From contig OY855905.1 of the NCBI GenBank assembly GCA_963693305.1, positions 23,642,437 through 23,706,436 on the forward strand: a stretch of 64,000 bases of DNA. Direction: 5' to 3'. Position numbers and translations under genes: made by a program. Shown piece by piece: positions 1-11,631 of the stretch. The DNA is from Meandrina meandrites. Its lineage: Eukaryota; Cnidaria; Anthozoa; Scleractinia; Meandrinidae. The notes under the pieces were generated by a model. That model saw only the letters and a program-made list of their open reading frames with translations. It did no database searches and was not told the origin of the DNA. Each line of letters starts with the position of its first letter. Positions within the stretch are counted from its first letter, which is position 1.

Positions 1-3000
1 GGTACGGTGACAAAGCTCCCAAGTCGATAATTGCTCGGTTGTTCTGTATTGTTTGGATCATAATTGGCCTCACGGTGTGTTCTGTAATGACAGCTACCCT
101 CACCACTGCTCTTGCCTGGACAGTTGGTCAAGATGTGCAAATGGTGGGGAAAAAGGTAACTAGAAGGATTGAACGCAAGCATTGTTTAATAAGTACTTCA
201 TATTTGACCGGGTTATTTGACATCTCCATATTACTTCATATTTGATAGAATTAGGTGTGTTTTGGTGAATATTTATTAATGAGGACACTTTGTGATGCCT
301 TTCATAAGAAACGTGCATCTCATTAGTGTTCAGTCTTGGACATATCTGGAGGTATGCTGAGATTGAACTGAATTACCTTTCCTTTAAAATACAGATAGCT
401 GTATTGAAGGGAAGTCCAGCATTCCAAGAAGTTATCAAACGCGGAGGAAATCCAAAGGGTACGTAGTTACTGCTGTTGTTGACCTAAATTTACATGCGAT
501 TAAGACAAAAAAGAACTACAAAAAGGCAAATGAAGCGTATCCACATGTGGAAAATTATAAGAGCAATCTTATATTAAGCAATAAGAGAAATTAGTATTTT
601 CTACTAGCTTACCGTTGTCTTCACTGAGAAGCAGGGAAAACTGCCATTTAGATATTTGAAAGGGCCTTTCAGATTAGATCTCTAAAGGTTCATTCCAAGG
701 GTATAGATAAGGGAAGCAGTGTGACTACTGTGAACACAAAAGAGTTACCCCTCTACAGTATATGAAACGGCTTCCTTTCTATATCTGTCAAAAAATGGAA
801 TATGAATCAGTAAAGGTTACGACCTGGGAGCAGAGCCTCCTTGTAAAAAAACGTACACAAGATTACTAAGAAAGCTGACCTTTTTTTAGTGTTCGACAGT
901 TTTGATGATATGCACGAGGCGCTTGTGCACAAGAGGACCGTCACAGGGATGCTGGATGAGATGTACAGTGGGTTGCATTACATGGAGCAGATCAGCGATT
1001 CAAGATTGTACGTGGCCAAAGTGATTCAAAGAATCCGATCATACGGCTTCGCATTTAAAAAGGGTGACATTTTTGCTTGGCCAGCAGAAGATTGTATTCG
1101 CAATCTTATCTTGCATCGCAGAGAAGATGTTTACACCCTGATAAAAGAGTATATGGATGAGATAGAGGTATCGCCAAGCGATATTGTGTTGATTTCTGTT
1201 GTGTTGTTTCTTAAACATCGTCAAATCGGGTTATTGATTTTCATTTTCACGTGGGTGTTTCGACTTCAGTGCAGTTGCTTTGAATTTTTACTGTGCCTGC
1301 AATCTTAACTTCCTTCTGATTGGGCAATGTCAGTGTGCTTAATCTTTACTTATCTCTGATAAGACAATAAGTTGAATTTAAGATTAGCGCAATATGGCAC
1401 TCTTTGTCTGTACAGATTACAAACATGCGTCCCCCATACTGCACTTTGCCTTTGAAAACAACTACTGGAGGTAAACATTAATTTCGTAGCTTTTTGTGGA
1501 CGCAGATTTTATGTTTAGATTTGGACAAAGACTAGATACCAGTCCAGGTGAGACTGTTCCCAGCTCCGGCCAACTAACACAATCTTCATATTATTGACCT
1601 GTTTTGTTTTTTCGTTTTCAAGGAGAAACTGTCCGATGTCATGGGCAATAATGATGTGATTGTTCTTGGTGGTAACTCTCCAGCATTTCACTCCATTGTT
1701 ATTGCGCTGTCAATTTTTCTGGCAGCGCTCATTGGAGCAGTCCTACTGTATGAACTGGTGATGTTCCTGTACCAAAGGGTTATTACAAAAAACAGGACTA
1801 AAGAACTAGAAAGCGAAGGAGGTAAATAAGGTTCCGCCTCGAGTAACAGGCCACAAAATATATTTGAAATACAGTAGCTTTCACGGGCAATGCAACAACG
1901 TAGCATGATTGGCAAAAAAGCCCGAATAACTATTATCAAAATGAGGATTTTAAAAGAATATTAAACCAGGAGATAGAGTGGTTTTTACTTGAGTGCAGAA
2001 AGTAATTCGCGTTTGCTTTGGTTTTGCATTACCTACTGTCAGTGATTGGCTTAAAAAACTCGCACCAGTTTCTCAACCAAGTAAAATCGAAACCAATTGC
2101 GTCATGCTCGCGCACGTTTTCCCACGCTTCGTGTCGGCTACATGTATTTGCTTTGAGTTTTGGTTGGTTCACTGGATTGTCTGTGTCCTTTTTTTTGCCA
2201 CAGTGATTTCTTTGGTTTTGGTTTTAGAACTGCTATATCGCCATTGTTTCTCAGCCCTGGAGAATAGTTACCAGTAACCGAAAACCTGGGATCAATAGGC
2301 CTTTTCCGAGTTGCCCTTTGCCTCATTTTCAAAACGAGTCCTCGTGCGAAATCATTCAAATGAAAATGAGTTTGATTTGCATGAAAATAGACGTGAGGTG
2401 ATGCGCATTTTCATATGACTGGTTTCGCACGTAGACTCGTTTTGATACAGAGGCAAAAGGTAACTCGGAAATGGCCTATTACCCAGCTGCTTCGCACAAA
2501 ATTTAGTTTCCGATATACAGTTTAAGGTGGCACTGGTTACCATGAAGATATTTGCTTGATTTTCCATATCCCTTTGACACTGATGGGTGCAAGTACTTTT
2601 TTTTTGTTTTTTTATTACTATTATTTATTGTTACACATGTAACACACAGAATATTCTGGCTGACATGACATATCATACATTATAAAAATATTTCACGACT
2701 TCTGGAGTGGGTGCCATATGTTGATTGAGTTAGTCGTTGTCTCTCGTGCTTCCTCCGAGGGTTTCTCTCCAGTTTCTCCGGTTTTTCTCTCTCCTGAAAA
2801 AACTAGCTCCAAATTCACCTTTGATCTGGACAAAGGACCCGCATTAAGACCAGCTGGAGCTGATGTGGCTTCCTCTTTAAATCGAGTAATTTAGTAATGG
2901 TCATAACCGTCATCGTACCCGTGCACGACTTACAGATTTAAACATTGACAGCATTTTGATAGATCATAAACTAGACAAAGTTTCCAAAGTTTGGTGCTAA

Positions 3001-3097
3001 GCAGTAACTCGATACTTTTCTCCTTTACTTTACAGTCAGTAATGCCAATTATGGAGCCAGCATTCAAAGCATTAGTGATCAAGAGATGGCATCCTAA
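1..3097 (+). CDS. Ionotropic glutamate-receptor-like channel with K+-type filter (5'-truncated)
   Basis: The 5' part lies before the window. Proposed exons are <1-155, 395-458, 890-1167, 1623-1821 and 3036-3097, with phases that agree at every junction. Exon 1 opens with Y-G-D followed by a long hydrophobic helix (SIIARLFCIVWIIIGLTVCS) ending in TATLTTALA, the pore loop and inner helix of a tetrameric channel. Exons 2-3 look like the S2 half of a periplasmic-binding-type ligand domain (I-A-V-L-K-G-S, then T-G-M-L-D-E-M-Y-S-G). Exon 4 holds one more membrane helix near residues 25-45 and a charged cytoplasmic tail. Prokaryotic GluR0 and rotifer AvGluR1 are known glutamate receptors with a TVGYGD potassium filter; the final membrane helix here resembles the eukaryotic type. 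Exon 5 is chosen because the GGAG|GTAAAT donor joins in phase to TTTACAG|TC; reading through instead would stop at 1829. The AATAAA at 3321 fits as polyadenylation signal. Ligand and ion choice are inferred. Confidence 0.72.
1976..2240. repeat. Interspersed repeat family (also 5157-5420 and 55890-56190)
   Basis: A roughly 265-bp repeat running from TTTTTACTTGAGTGCAGAAAG to a stretch ending in TTTGGTTTTGGTTTTA. Its copy at 5157-5420 came with the duplication. A diverged third copy lies in reverse orientation at 55890-56190, in intron 1 of gene B. No coding capacity is seen. Confidence 0.7.
2297..2477. mobile_element. 181-bp MITE, insertion specific to copy 1
   Basis: Terminal inverted repeats AGGCCTTTTCCGAGTT / AACTCGGAAATGGCCT. 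Flanked by AT on both sides; the paralogous site in copy 2 (near 5470) is the empty site with a single AT, which defines the insertion exactly. Confidence 0.88.
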
Positions 3098-3320
3098 ACG
3101 TTTGAATCGTTTGAGTCTACTACCAACTCAGACTCCGATTCCTAAACTACCTCTCAACTACCTCCACTACGCGTAGAAAAGTAGCGCTAGTTTCCATTCG
3201 ATTCCATTGCTTTTTATAATAACTTTCCTGTAGCGACGGTTTTTGTTTTAACTGAACGCTTTTAACATGAGACTTTGGCTCGGGTGACTGGGCAAACATT
3301 CCCCCCGTTTTTCAACTTTC

Positions 3321-3326
3321 AATAAA
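3321..3326 (+). terminator. Polyadenylation signal of the channel gene
   Basis: AATAAA lies 224 bases after the exon-5 stop, in the single-copy stretch following the first copy of the duplicated 3' end. Confidence 0.5.
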
Positions 3327-3506
3327 GTCACTATAACTATAGTGTTTACTGTCGTTTTATAGCTTGTGTGATTTTGAGGACCCTCCTCAAAGGTTAGTAT
3401 GTGACGGGACACCAAAGGGATATGGAAGAGCGTAGAGTTTACATCACAGTGTCTCGTGAACTGTCCGTAATATGGAGATGACTGTATTATAGAGGCTCGA
3501 CTGTAA

Positions 3507-3890
3507 CAGGCCCGTAGGGTGGATTCTGGTTAGGGGGATTCTTTCATGTTTTGGGAGGTATTTTTTAGCGCCGAAGGCGCGAGCCTCTAGGGCGTCTGGG
3601 GCATGTCCCCCCTCCCCCCAGGATATTTTGCAAATTTAGGTTCTCTCAAGTGCCATTTCCTGCATTTTGAGATCATTTCTGCGGTGGGATGCATTTTTCT
3701 TCAATATTCAGAAAGTAATTTTCATTCTAAAAAAATTCTGAAATGTTCAGAAATGAGTGTGTCGATTTAGACAGCTTGTCAAAACACAAATATTTCAAAA
3801 TATTAAAATTAAAACCTCCCAAAAATGCCGACTTCAAAAATTTTAGGGGACTCGTTGGAACCCCTCGAACCCCCTCACCCTACGGGCCTG
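3507..3890. mobile_element. TIR element with CAGGCCCGTAGGGTG ends
   Basis: Perfect 15-base inverted ends (CAGGCCCGTAGGGTG / CACCCTACGGGCCTG) enclose 384 bp without a coding frame. TGTAA flanks both ends (3502-3506 and 3891-3895), a 5-bp target duplication. Superfamily not identified. Confidence 0.8.
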
Positions 3891-4650
3891 TGTAACATTA
3901 TTTAGTCCAAACCAGGACGTAGACTGTTCACTGACTTTTTACTCCCTGATTTTGAGCTACGGTCGCCTGGTAGGCATTTTCTCTTTTCGCATCGGTTGCT
4001 TGATACCAGTTAAAGGCTCGTTCACCTGATCGGATGCGTTTTGTCTTCTTCTTCCCCTTTAGTGTGTTGTGCCGTATACTATTTTTTTTTTTCTTTAAAG
4101 CACGTGTTTTACCAATTTTAACCGTCACAGGTTTTTAACCGGGGTGATTTCCCGTCATGCTTATGTGTCTGCTTCACGCTGTGGCCGAAAGGCTCTGGGT
4201 ACTAATGGACAACAGGATTCTTCTTGAACACGTTGACATGTTTTGGCGCTTCTTTCGAATTCAATATTGGAAAACATTGAGTTACATGTAACGTGCCACT
4301 TCGTATTCACTGTTTTAAGACTTTTAACAAAGAAACACTTCATCTTTTAGTATCTGTATGGAATTCTGTTACAACGCATCTCAGATTGACACAAGTCGAG
4401 TCAAGGTTTGTACGCCATAGGTTTTCCAAGTCAATTTTTGTGTGGCAAAATGCCTCCAACAAGATAAGCTTATGTTTTTGCCCTAAAAAGTAAGCTTACA
4501 TTGTTCAAAATGGGTATTGCCATGGTCTCAGACACTGAGGCTGAACTATGAAATTTCTGTTCTTCTTTTCATATGAGCTTATGGCGAAAGATTATGCAGC
4601 TTTATATACCTTTGCTGACTTTCTTCAGTTACTTGGCTATTTAGACGTTT
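3891..4650. other. Noncoding stretch between duplication copies
   Basis: No exon-like frame, RNA gene or clear repeat was recognised between the TIR element and the resumption of the duplicated unit at about 4597. It is A/T-rich with small palindromic patches. Confidence 0.5.
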
Positions 4651-4653
4651 CGG

Positions 4654-4790
4654 AGCGATTTTAGAATACCGGGCCACTTATTAACATATCTCTGAACGCT
4701 TTTTAGAACGAAGCATATAGAAACAAAAGGAACTATTCAAATTCAATGAGATGCAAATTAGTGGCCCGGTATTCTACAGTTTAGCCGACG
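4654..4790. mobile_element. Short TIR element flanked by GACGTTT
   Basis: Inverted repeats around AGAATACCGGGCCACT / AGTGGCCCGGTATTCT, with outer ends CGG...GCC. The seven-base GACGTTT occurs on both sides, while copy 2 at about 6228 has it once and no element. The insertion therefore postdates the duplication or was excised from copy 2. Confidence 0.75.
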
Positions 4791-4970
4791 TTTCTTGAGC
4801 GCTAGCTGTGCCAAGGTAAGTTTACAGTGTGTATTTTCTTGGTTTGTTACATATACGTGTATCTTAGAGGTGTTGATACATTTTTTTTTAAATCAATACA
4901 TGAATTTTATGACATGTTGGCAGTGAATAAATCTTTCATAAGTCGATTTCTCAACTTCCCCCCACCCCCC

Positions 4971-6405
4971 AGGACTAAAGACCTAGAAAGCGAAGGAGGT
5001 AAATAAGGTTCCGTCTCGAGTAACAGGCCACAAAATATATTTGAAATACAGTAGCTTTCACGGGCAATGCAACGACGTAGCATGATTGGCAAAAAAGCCC
5101 AAATAACTTAATTATCAAAATGAGGATTTTAAAAGAATATTAAACCACGAGATAGAGTGGTTTTTACTTGAGTGTAGAAAGTAATTCGCGTTTGCTTTGG
5201 TTTTGCATTACCTGCTGTCAGTGATTGGCTCAAAAAACTCGCGCCAGTTTCTCAACCAAGTAAAATCGAAACCAATTGCGTCATGCTCGCGCACGTTTTC
5301 CTGTGCTTCGTGTCGGCTACATGTATTTGCTTTGAGTTTTGGTTGGTTCACTGGATTGTCTATGTCCTTTTTTTTGCCACAGTGATTTCTTTGGTTTTGG
5401 TTTTACAACTGCTATATCGCCATTGTTTCTCAGCCCTGGAGAATAGTTACCAGTAACCGAAAACCTGGGATCAATTACCCAGCTGCTTCGCACAAAATTT
5501 AGTTTCCGATATACAGTTTAAGGTAGCACTGGTTACCATGGAGATATTTGCTTGATTTTCCATATCCCTTTGACACTGATGGGTGCAAGTACTTTTTTTT
5601 TGTTTTTTTATTACTATTATTTATTGTTACACATGTAACACACAGAATATTCTGGCTGACATGACATATCATACATTATAAAAATATTTCACGACTTCTG
5701 GAGTGGGTGCCATATGTTGATTGAGTTAGTCGTTGTCTCTCGTGCTTCCTCCGAGGGTTTCTCTCCAGTTTCTCCGGTTTTTCTCTCTCCTGAAAAAACT
5801 AGCTCCAAATTCACCTTTGATCTGGACAAAGGACCCGCATTAAGACCAGCTGGAGCTGATGTGGCTTCCTCTTTAAATCGAGTAATTTAGTAATGGTCAT
5901 AACCGTCATCGTACCCGTGCACGACTTACAGATTTAAACATTGACAGCATTTTGATAGATCATAAACTAGACAAAGTTTCCAAAGTTTGGTGCTAAGCAG
6001 TAACTCGATACTTTTCTCCTTTACTTTACAGTCAGTAATGCCAATTATGGAGCCAGCATTCAAAGCATTAGTGATCAAGAGATGGCATCCTAAACGTTTG
6101 AATCGTTTGAGTCTACTACCAACTCAGACTCCGATTCCTAACTACCTCTCAACTACCTCCACTACCATAGAAAAGTAGTTCTTTATATACCTTTGCTGAC
6201 TTTCTTCAGTTACTTGGCTATTTAGACGTTTCTTGAGCGCTAGCTGTGCCAAGGTAAGTTTACAGTGTGTATTTTCTTGGTTTGTTACATATACGTGTAT
6301 CTTAGAGGTGTTGATACATTTTTTTTAAAAATCAATACATGAATTTTATGATATGTTGGCAGTGAATAAATCTTTCATAAGTCGATTTCTCAACTTCCCC
6401 CCCCC
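4971..6405 (+). repeat. Tandem segmental duplication, copy 2 (includes duplicate last exon)
   Basis: Near-identical copy of 1796-3176 joined directly to a copy of 4597-4960. It starts at a C-rich tract (CCCCCACCCCCC) and ends at another poly-C tract near 6398. It carries a truncated copy of channel exon 4 (26 bases before GTAAAT) and a complete duplicate of last exon 5 at 6032-6093, with identical predicted residues and stop. The duplicate could serve as an alternative 3' exon; no promoter or upstream coding exon is copied. Confidence 0.9.
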
Positions 6406-8029
6406 CCCCCCAACCCCCAATCCACTGGTCGCACATGACCTTGGAGTTACCTTTTGTTTGGTGGCGTAATATCATCTCTTAAAAGGAGGCAGCAAACTAT
6501 ATGCCTAGCCATCTTGCAGTGTATGATTTCCAGACTTCTCAAATATCTCGAAGCACTGGAAACCTGGAGATCAATGTAAAAAAAAACCTTGAGATTTTAG
6601 TGAAAACTGGGAGATAATCAGCCAGGGGAAAAAAATTGACAAAAACCAGGTGCTAATCAAGAGAAAGTGTTCATGACCTTTGCAACACAAAATAATTTTA
6701 GTTTTGCAGTCTCAATACACTCACTCATGAATATTCATTTTCAATGTCCACATTTTGACATTACATTACCAGAATGTGGGAGAATGGCAATAGTAACATT
6801 TGTTGGCATATGTCCTCTAAATATGGTCATGGATTGTGCATCTAGCAAACAGACTTTACCAACTATGAAATTTAAAGAATTGGCTCAAGGTGATCACCTT
6901 ATACATAAGGAAGCCAAAAATGAAAATATACAAGGAAATTATATCTTATCAGCTTGTAAATCTGAGATTTTTGTGTCTCAGTGTGAGACCATGAGATTGC
7001 ACTTAAAACTGTGAGTCTCATGGCAAAACCATGAGACTTGAGTGGTCAGCCAAAGCAGAGCGGTCACTAAGGGCCAGGGGGCAGGAAAATTCCCCCCCCC
7101 CCCCCCCCCCCCGGCACTACGAGTTTGAGCCTCAGCTGCTTTTTTATTCTTCCCTCCTACTTGAAAAATTAGTGAGAACCCTGCAGCCTATGTAAACTTA
7201 TCTCTTTTATGTGTAAATTATGCACCTATTAAATGTTAAGCAACAGCAGGAAAGGGATAGGGGTTGAGGCCAGACTTACAGTAGGTAGGAAATTTGATAG
7301 CAATGCCTGGCACCTTTTTTGACCATCCACAAAATAATGCCCTAATCATGAGCTGGGACATTTTAATATTTTTTCTCAGCTTATTTGAAATTCCCCACCT
7401 ATACCCCCCTCCTTGCAGCTTATTGTTATTGAAGTGAATTGCTTATCTGGAACATGGTAAGTTTTGAGTTAACTAAACTTGAATGGTGCAAATAAATAAA
7501 AGCCAGTTTTAGTTAAGGGTTTTAATTATGATACATGTAATATTAAGGACAAAAGTTGATTATTGAAATTAGTTTCATAATGTATTCTTTTATTGCTCTT
7601 AGGTGAAGGGTTGGATATCCACATGTAAATGTTGACTTCTTTTGTTACCCGTGAGTACTATTTATGGACAAAACTTTATTTCTTAATTATAATTCTTGAA
7701 TTGACAGTGCAGGGAGTGATGAATATTTTAGTCTATAAACTCCACTTGACTTGAAAATAAATTTGGGTAGCAATCAACAAAGACAAGTTCTATTTCCCCA
7801 TTCAGTTCACATAATTTAGAGATATTTTACAATGTAATAAAAGAGAGAGAAGGGGGGGGGGGGGAGGAGATCCGCATGATATGGCTACCTGAAATAACTA
7901 GAGTTAAAAAAAGGCAGGCAGCCAGTTTTAGAAGCAAACTGAAAAATGTCCAAAATAAATACAACAGGGTATAGAATCAACTAGAGTTGGCTATTAATAT
8001 GACATTTAACTGACTCAGAGAGTTACAAA
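6406..8029. other. Gene-free stretch with poly-C tracts
   Basis: Contains a 23-base-class poly-C run near 7087-7112 and a poly-G run near 7854-7864. No open frame here has splice-site or compositional support, and no transposon ends were recognised. Confidence 0.5.
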
Positions 8030-8043
8030 CATGTACAGGACTG

Positions 8044-8255
8044 ATGTAATGTATATGAAATGATTCATATGTGAACTGCGGATATATATGAAGGTGATAT
8101 GTGATCTTCGCAGTGAATTTCCAATTTAAGCAATTGGAATAAAGAAGCCTGAAAAAAAATCAGGGCTTGCTTGATCAAGCCCTGATTTTTTTTTCAGGCT
8201 TCTTTATTCCAATTGCTTAAATTGGAAATTCACTGCGAAGATCACATATCACCTT
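8044..8255. mobile_element. Short retro-insert with internal inversion (171-bp palindrome)
   Basis: The sequence from 8088 to 8258 is an almost perfect inverted repeat with a 6-base centre (CTTGAT); the arms differ by one A in an A-run. The 14-base CATGTACAGGACTG occurs at 8030-8043 and again at 8256-8269, a target duplication of the size made by LINE-type priming. A related single-orientation copy lies at 23919-24050. The forward arm plus its inverted copy sits between one pair of target duplications. Confidence 0.8.
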
Positions 8256-8701
8256 CATGTACAGGACTGCCACAATGAGTTGCTAAATGTGCACAAGTAA
8301 CAGCTAAGTACATGTATATGACTGTACACTTTATAAAACCAGTCAAATTTTGGCTCTTAAAGCACTGGGCTTCTAGCTTGCCTTTTTAATTTGACAAGTA
8401 GCTACTTGTAGCTCTCACATTTTACTTTCCCAGGGCAGTTGTATGCCCGTCGTAGTTTAATTTTTTATGATGTATCAGTGAGACAACTTGCCTGGACCCT
8501 TGCCCATTGAGTAAGTGAGCAGGAAAGGGTACTTATGTGTTGTCTGGCACAAAAATCTACTTGTCCTGCATGACTTGATGGGACTTATCTTGAGCCCTGC
8601 CTGAACACCACTGTACAAATTGTACATTTATTAACCTCAGTCTACTGAAAAATACCTCATGTACATGTAATAGGTGGATCAATCAACTCCAGATTGAAAT
8701 A

Positions 8702-9289
8702 CAGTGGAACCCCGCCTTACGGCCACCTCATTAATACGGCCACCTCGTTATTACGGCCAGCCTTTTTTGTCCCGGCGAAATGGCCATACATTTTCTTATA
8801 ATAAAACCCCGTTTATGCGGCCACCCCGTTAATACAACCAACGGCCACATTCTGAAATCCCAACCTGTATAATCCTTTACAATTTTACCCCGTTAATACG
8901 GCCACTCTAACCAAATACAATTAATAATTGATCAAACAAAACAAATACAGTACTTGAGAAACAATACAGAATGATACTTGTAAACTGTAACTTGTCGTGC
9001 CATTGATCTCTGTGGTTTTGTGGTTAACTAATCACCAATTGCAACTAATCAAACAACAGTTTAAAAGAAACTGAATAAACTTGACAGTCAGTAAGATTCC
9101 CTTGACTAAATTACAAAGCGATTAATTCATTGTGTGTGCAAAAATGCAAATGAATACGAAAGTTGCGGCTTCCTAGTACCCTAGGTAGACCAGTCATGAA
9201 ATTTAACCATACCCCGTTAATACGGCCACCCCGTTAATACGGCCAAATTTCCATGACCCGTTGGTGGCCGTATTAACGGGGTTCCACTG
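8702..9289. mobile_element. Pogo/Tigger-like non-autonomous element
   Basis: Starts CAGTGGAACCCCG and ends CGGGGTTCCACTG, flanked by TA on both sides (8700-8701, 9290-9291). Internally it has repeated 'TTAATACGGCCACC' subterminal motifs and no transposase frame. CAGTG termini with TA targets are typical of pogo-type elements. Confidence 0.85.
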
Positions 9290-9291
9290 TA

Positions 9292-11142
9292 TATGAGAAG
9301 TGTGCTACACTTTTCAGTGGAGTAATAAGAATAACAATCAGTAAATTATCATAAGCTTGAGAGATGTTCACCAGTGTACATTGAAAGGTACATAAAATTA
9401 GTAATGACAAATGAAAGCAAGGGACCGCGGACGAAAATGCTGCTGGTGTACGTAGGAGCTACTGACAGCTCTAATTTTCATGCTGTACATTTTCACTGTT
9501 TTCACATGGTTTTGTCCATGTTTGCAGTGTTGTTTTCACATGGCTTTGTCCATGTTTTCAGTGTACGGATAGTTCTGGCTATCCTCACTTCCCTTATCGC
9601 GACAACGACATGATATTTCGAATTCTTGACCTATTGAGTAATAGTCACGCGGCTGTTGTCAATGGGCGGGCTTTCGAATTTGAGCCCTCTCGGATTGCCA
9701 TTACCAGCGAGCACTTTATAGACAACTGTCTTCAAGCTAGTTGTTCTATTCTGTGTGGCATACACTCTGCTGACGAGACCCAATCAGGTCGAAACAGCTG
9801 TCCAGAGTTTGCATTTTTGGCTTTCAGTTTGGACTCTATCATGTCGTTGTCCCGTTAAGGCTTTTCATTTCTACGTAGTGTCAGCCTTGCAGTTTATTGT
9901 CTTCATAAAATTAGTGTCTGTCATTTACAGGTGTTAGAGTTCAATTACAAAATATAAATTATATTCAGTATTTTTGTCATCTAGTTATCAAAACAAACAA
10001 AAAAACATCCTGACAACATCCCCATTATATATATATTCAGTGCTTATTATTACTACATGCATAGTTTATGTTTATAATGTTCAAACATTTGCTCAATATA
10101 AAATCCATATAATGCCCATAAAAAAATACTCGACATTTTTAGCATTGAAAATTAGTCGAAGGTCAGTAAAGTTTGACCACCATAACAAGCTTAAGGTGCA
10201 ATATTATTATAGCCCCTTGGTTTTATTTGATCCAGCACAAGTGAACTAGTGCTCACATGGAGAAACACCTTCCAGGTTTTTTAAGATCTTCAATTCAAGG
10301 ATCTGCCAAAGATCTCAAACGAGTGTTCTTCAATATCTTTAAAAGCCCTGATATGGAGAGGTTCTATTATACAGCTGTACAAAGATTGTAGCAAAGATCT
10401 TTGTGATAAAAAAGGCAAACATTTTTTAAAGGATCTTGAGAGGGAGGGGAGGGGCTGGCCCCTGAGGATTGTTGCAAGATACATACATACATATACATCC
10501 ATACATTTTATTTCATGTCCCCATGGGGCTTTTCAGTGAAATAGATAAATAATAAATATTAAAAATTAATTACAAATATTTATTATCCTAGCAGGAACCT
10601 AAGATCCTAGCAGGAACCTAAGGAACTGCTGCAACAATATTAATTCTGTGGAAGAGCCACATATAAGATCCACAAAGATCCTCCAGAAAATCTTTCTTTT
10701 TTTATGTTTTGAAAGCTTTAACTGGTCTGCAGTATTGCCAAAAATAGTTATATTTAGAATTAGTGCCCTCGCATACAATGCAAATGCGCAGCTTTACAGC
10801 TTATCAATATTGCAGCATCATAGGTATACACTGTGTGCAGACATATAGATAATCAGTTTGAAGTACTGTAAAAATCTGGTATAGTTTTACCTGGTCAATT
10901 TGATACATTTTCATTAATTTTGTCACATCTGATATTTACATGTATTTCAGTTTAGGCCAGTTGGTTTGGATGTTTTTGAGTCTTACATATAAATTATGAT
11001 TTTTTTTGTTTAAGTCCCTAAAGCATCTGCAAAGCTGAGCAACACAAAATTGTTTTTTCCACATTGCTTGTGAAACTATAGCTTTCCTCTTATGTATAAA
11101 ATAACAGTTTTCATTTTATAATACCCAAATCCAATGACACGC
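9292..11142. other. No gene recognised
   Basis: Holds a two-unit tandem repeat of about 33 bp near 9496-9562 (TTTTCACATGG.TTTGTCCATG) and a two-unit 19-bp repeat near 10590-10622 (ATCCTAGCAGGAACCTAAG). Open frames here lack splice context and similarity to anything recognised. Confidence 0.5.
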
Positions 11143-11145
11143 TTA

Positions 11146-11628
11146 GGGACGGTTCATTATTTATGGGGATGACTGGGTCAGATAAAAAGTGACTGGGTCA
11201 TGAAAAATTTGGTTCCTGGAACTATGGGTTATGGGTATTTTAAAAGCAAAATGACCGGGTTCTGGAAAAAAAAGTCACATTTACAGGATTTGAAAATTCA
11301 GGGCAATATCAAAGCAAGGGGATGCACTGTGCAGGAAAACAAAAGACTGAGAGTATACCTGGCTTATATTAGTACAGTCGGGAAACAAAAAAAAAAACTA
11401 CTTGTTTCAGAGTTGGAAAAATATCTAACCAATTGCCGGAAAAAGTTTAACCAATCTACACAATGTGTCAACTTAAGTATTATTTCCATTGACGGGGCTT
11501 TAAAAAATTTAAAATGAGTCAGGATGGGCTAAGAAATTATGTCAGATGCTACAACGGGCATTAGGAAAAAACGAAAAGTTATTTTGGATTATTCGACCCG
11601 GTCATCCCCATAAATAATGAACCGTCCC
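11146..11628. mobile_element. Harbinger-like MITE (TTA target)
   Basis: 483 bp with long inverted ends GGGACGGTTCATTATTTATG / CATAAATAATGAACCGTCCC, flanked by TTA on each side. A 3-bp TTA/TAA target duplication is typical of PIF/Harbinger elements; no transposase is encoded. Confidence 0.82.
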
Positions 11629-11631
11629 TTA

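Larger units (their letters stand above)
1796..3176 (+). repeat. Tandem segmental duplication, copy 1
   Basis: Begins inside exon 4 of the channel gene (AGGACTAAAG...) and runs through the last exon. It matches 4971-6172 almost base for base, apart from scattered substitutions and a 181-bp MITE present only here. The continuation of the unit is at 4597-4960; the 1.4 kb between 3177 and 4596 is missing from copy 2. Confidence 0.92.

Noticed and set aside
6667..7014. 115-codon open frame (+)
   Set aside because: No recognisable domain, no splice or start context, A/T-rich composition like surrounding noncoding DNA.
9374..9937. Three overlapping small frames (+)
   Set aside because: Partly made of a short tandem repeat; no domain, no conserved splice context.
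11200..11517. 105-codon open frame (+)
   Set aside because: Located within a Harbinger-like MITE between its inverted ends.
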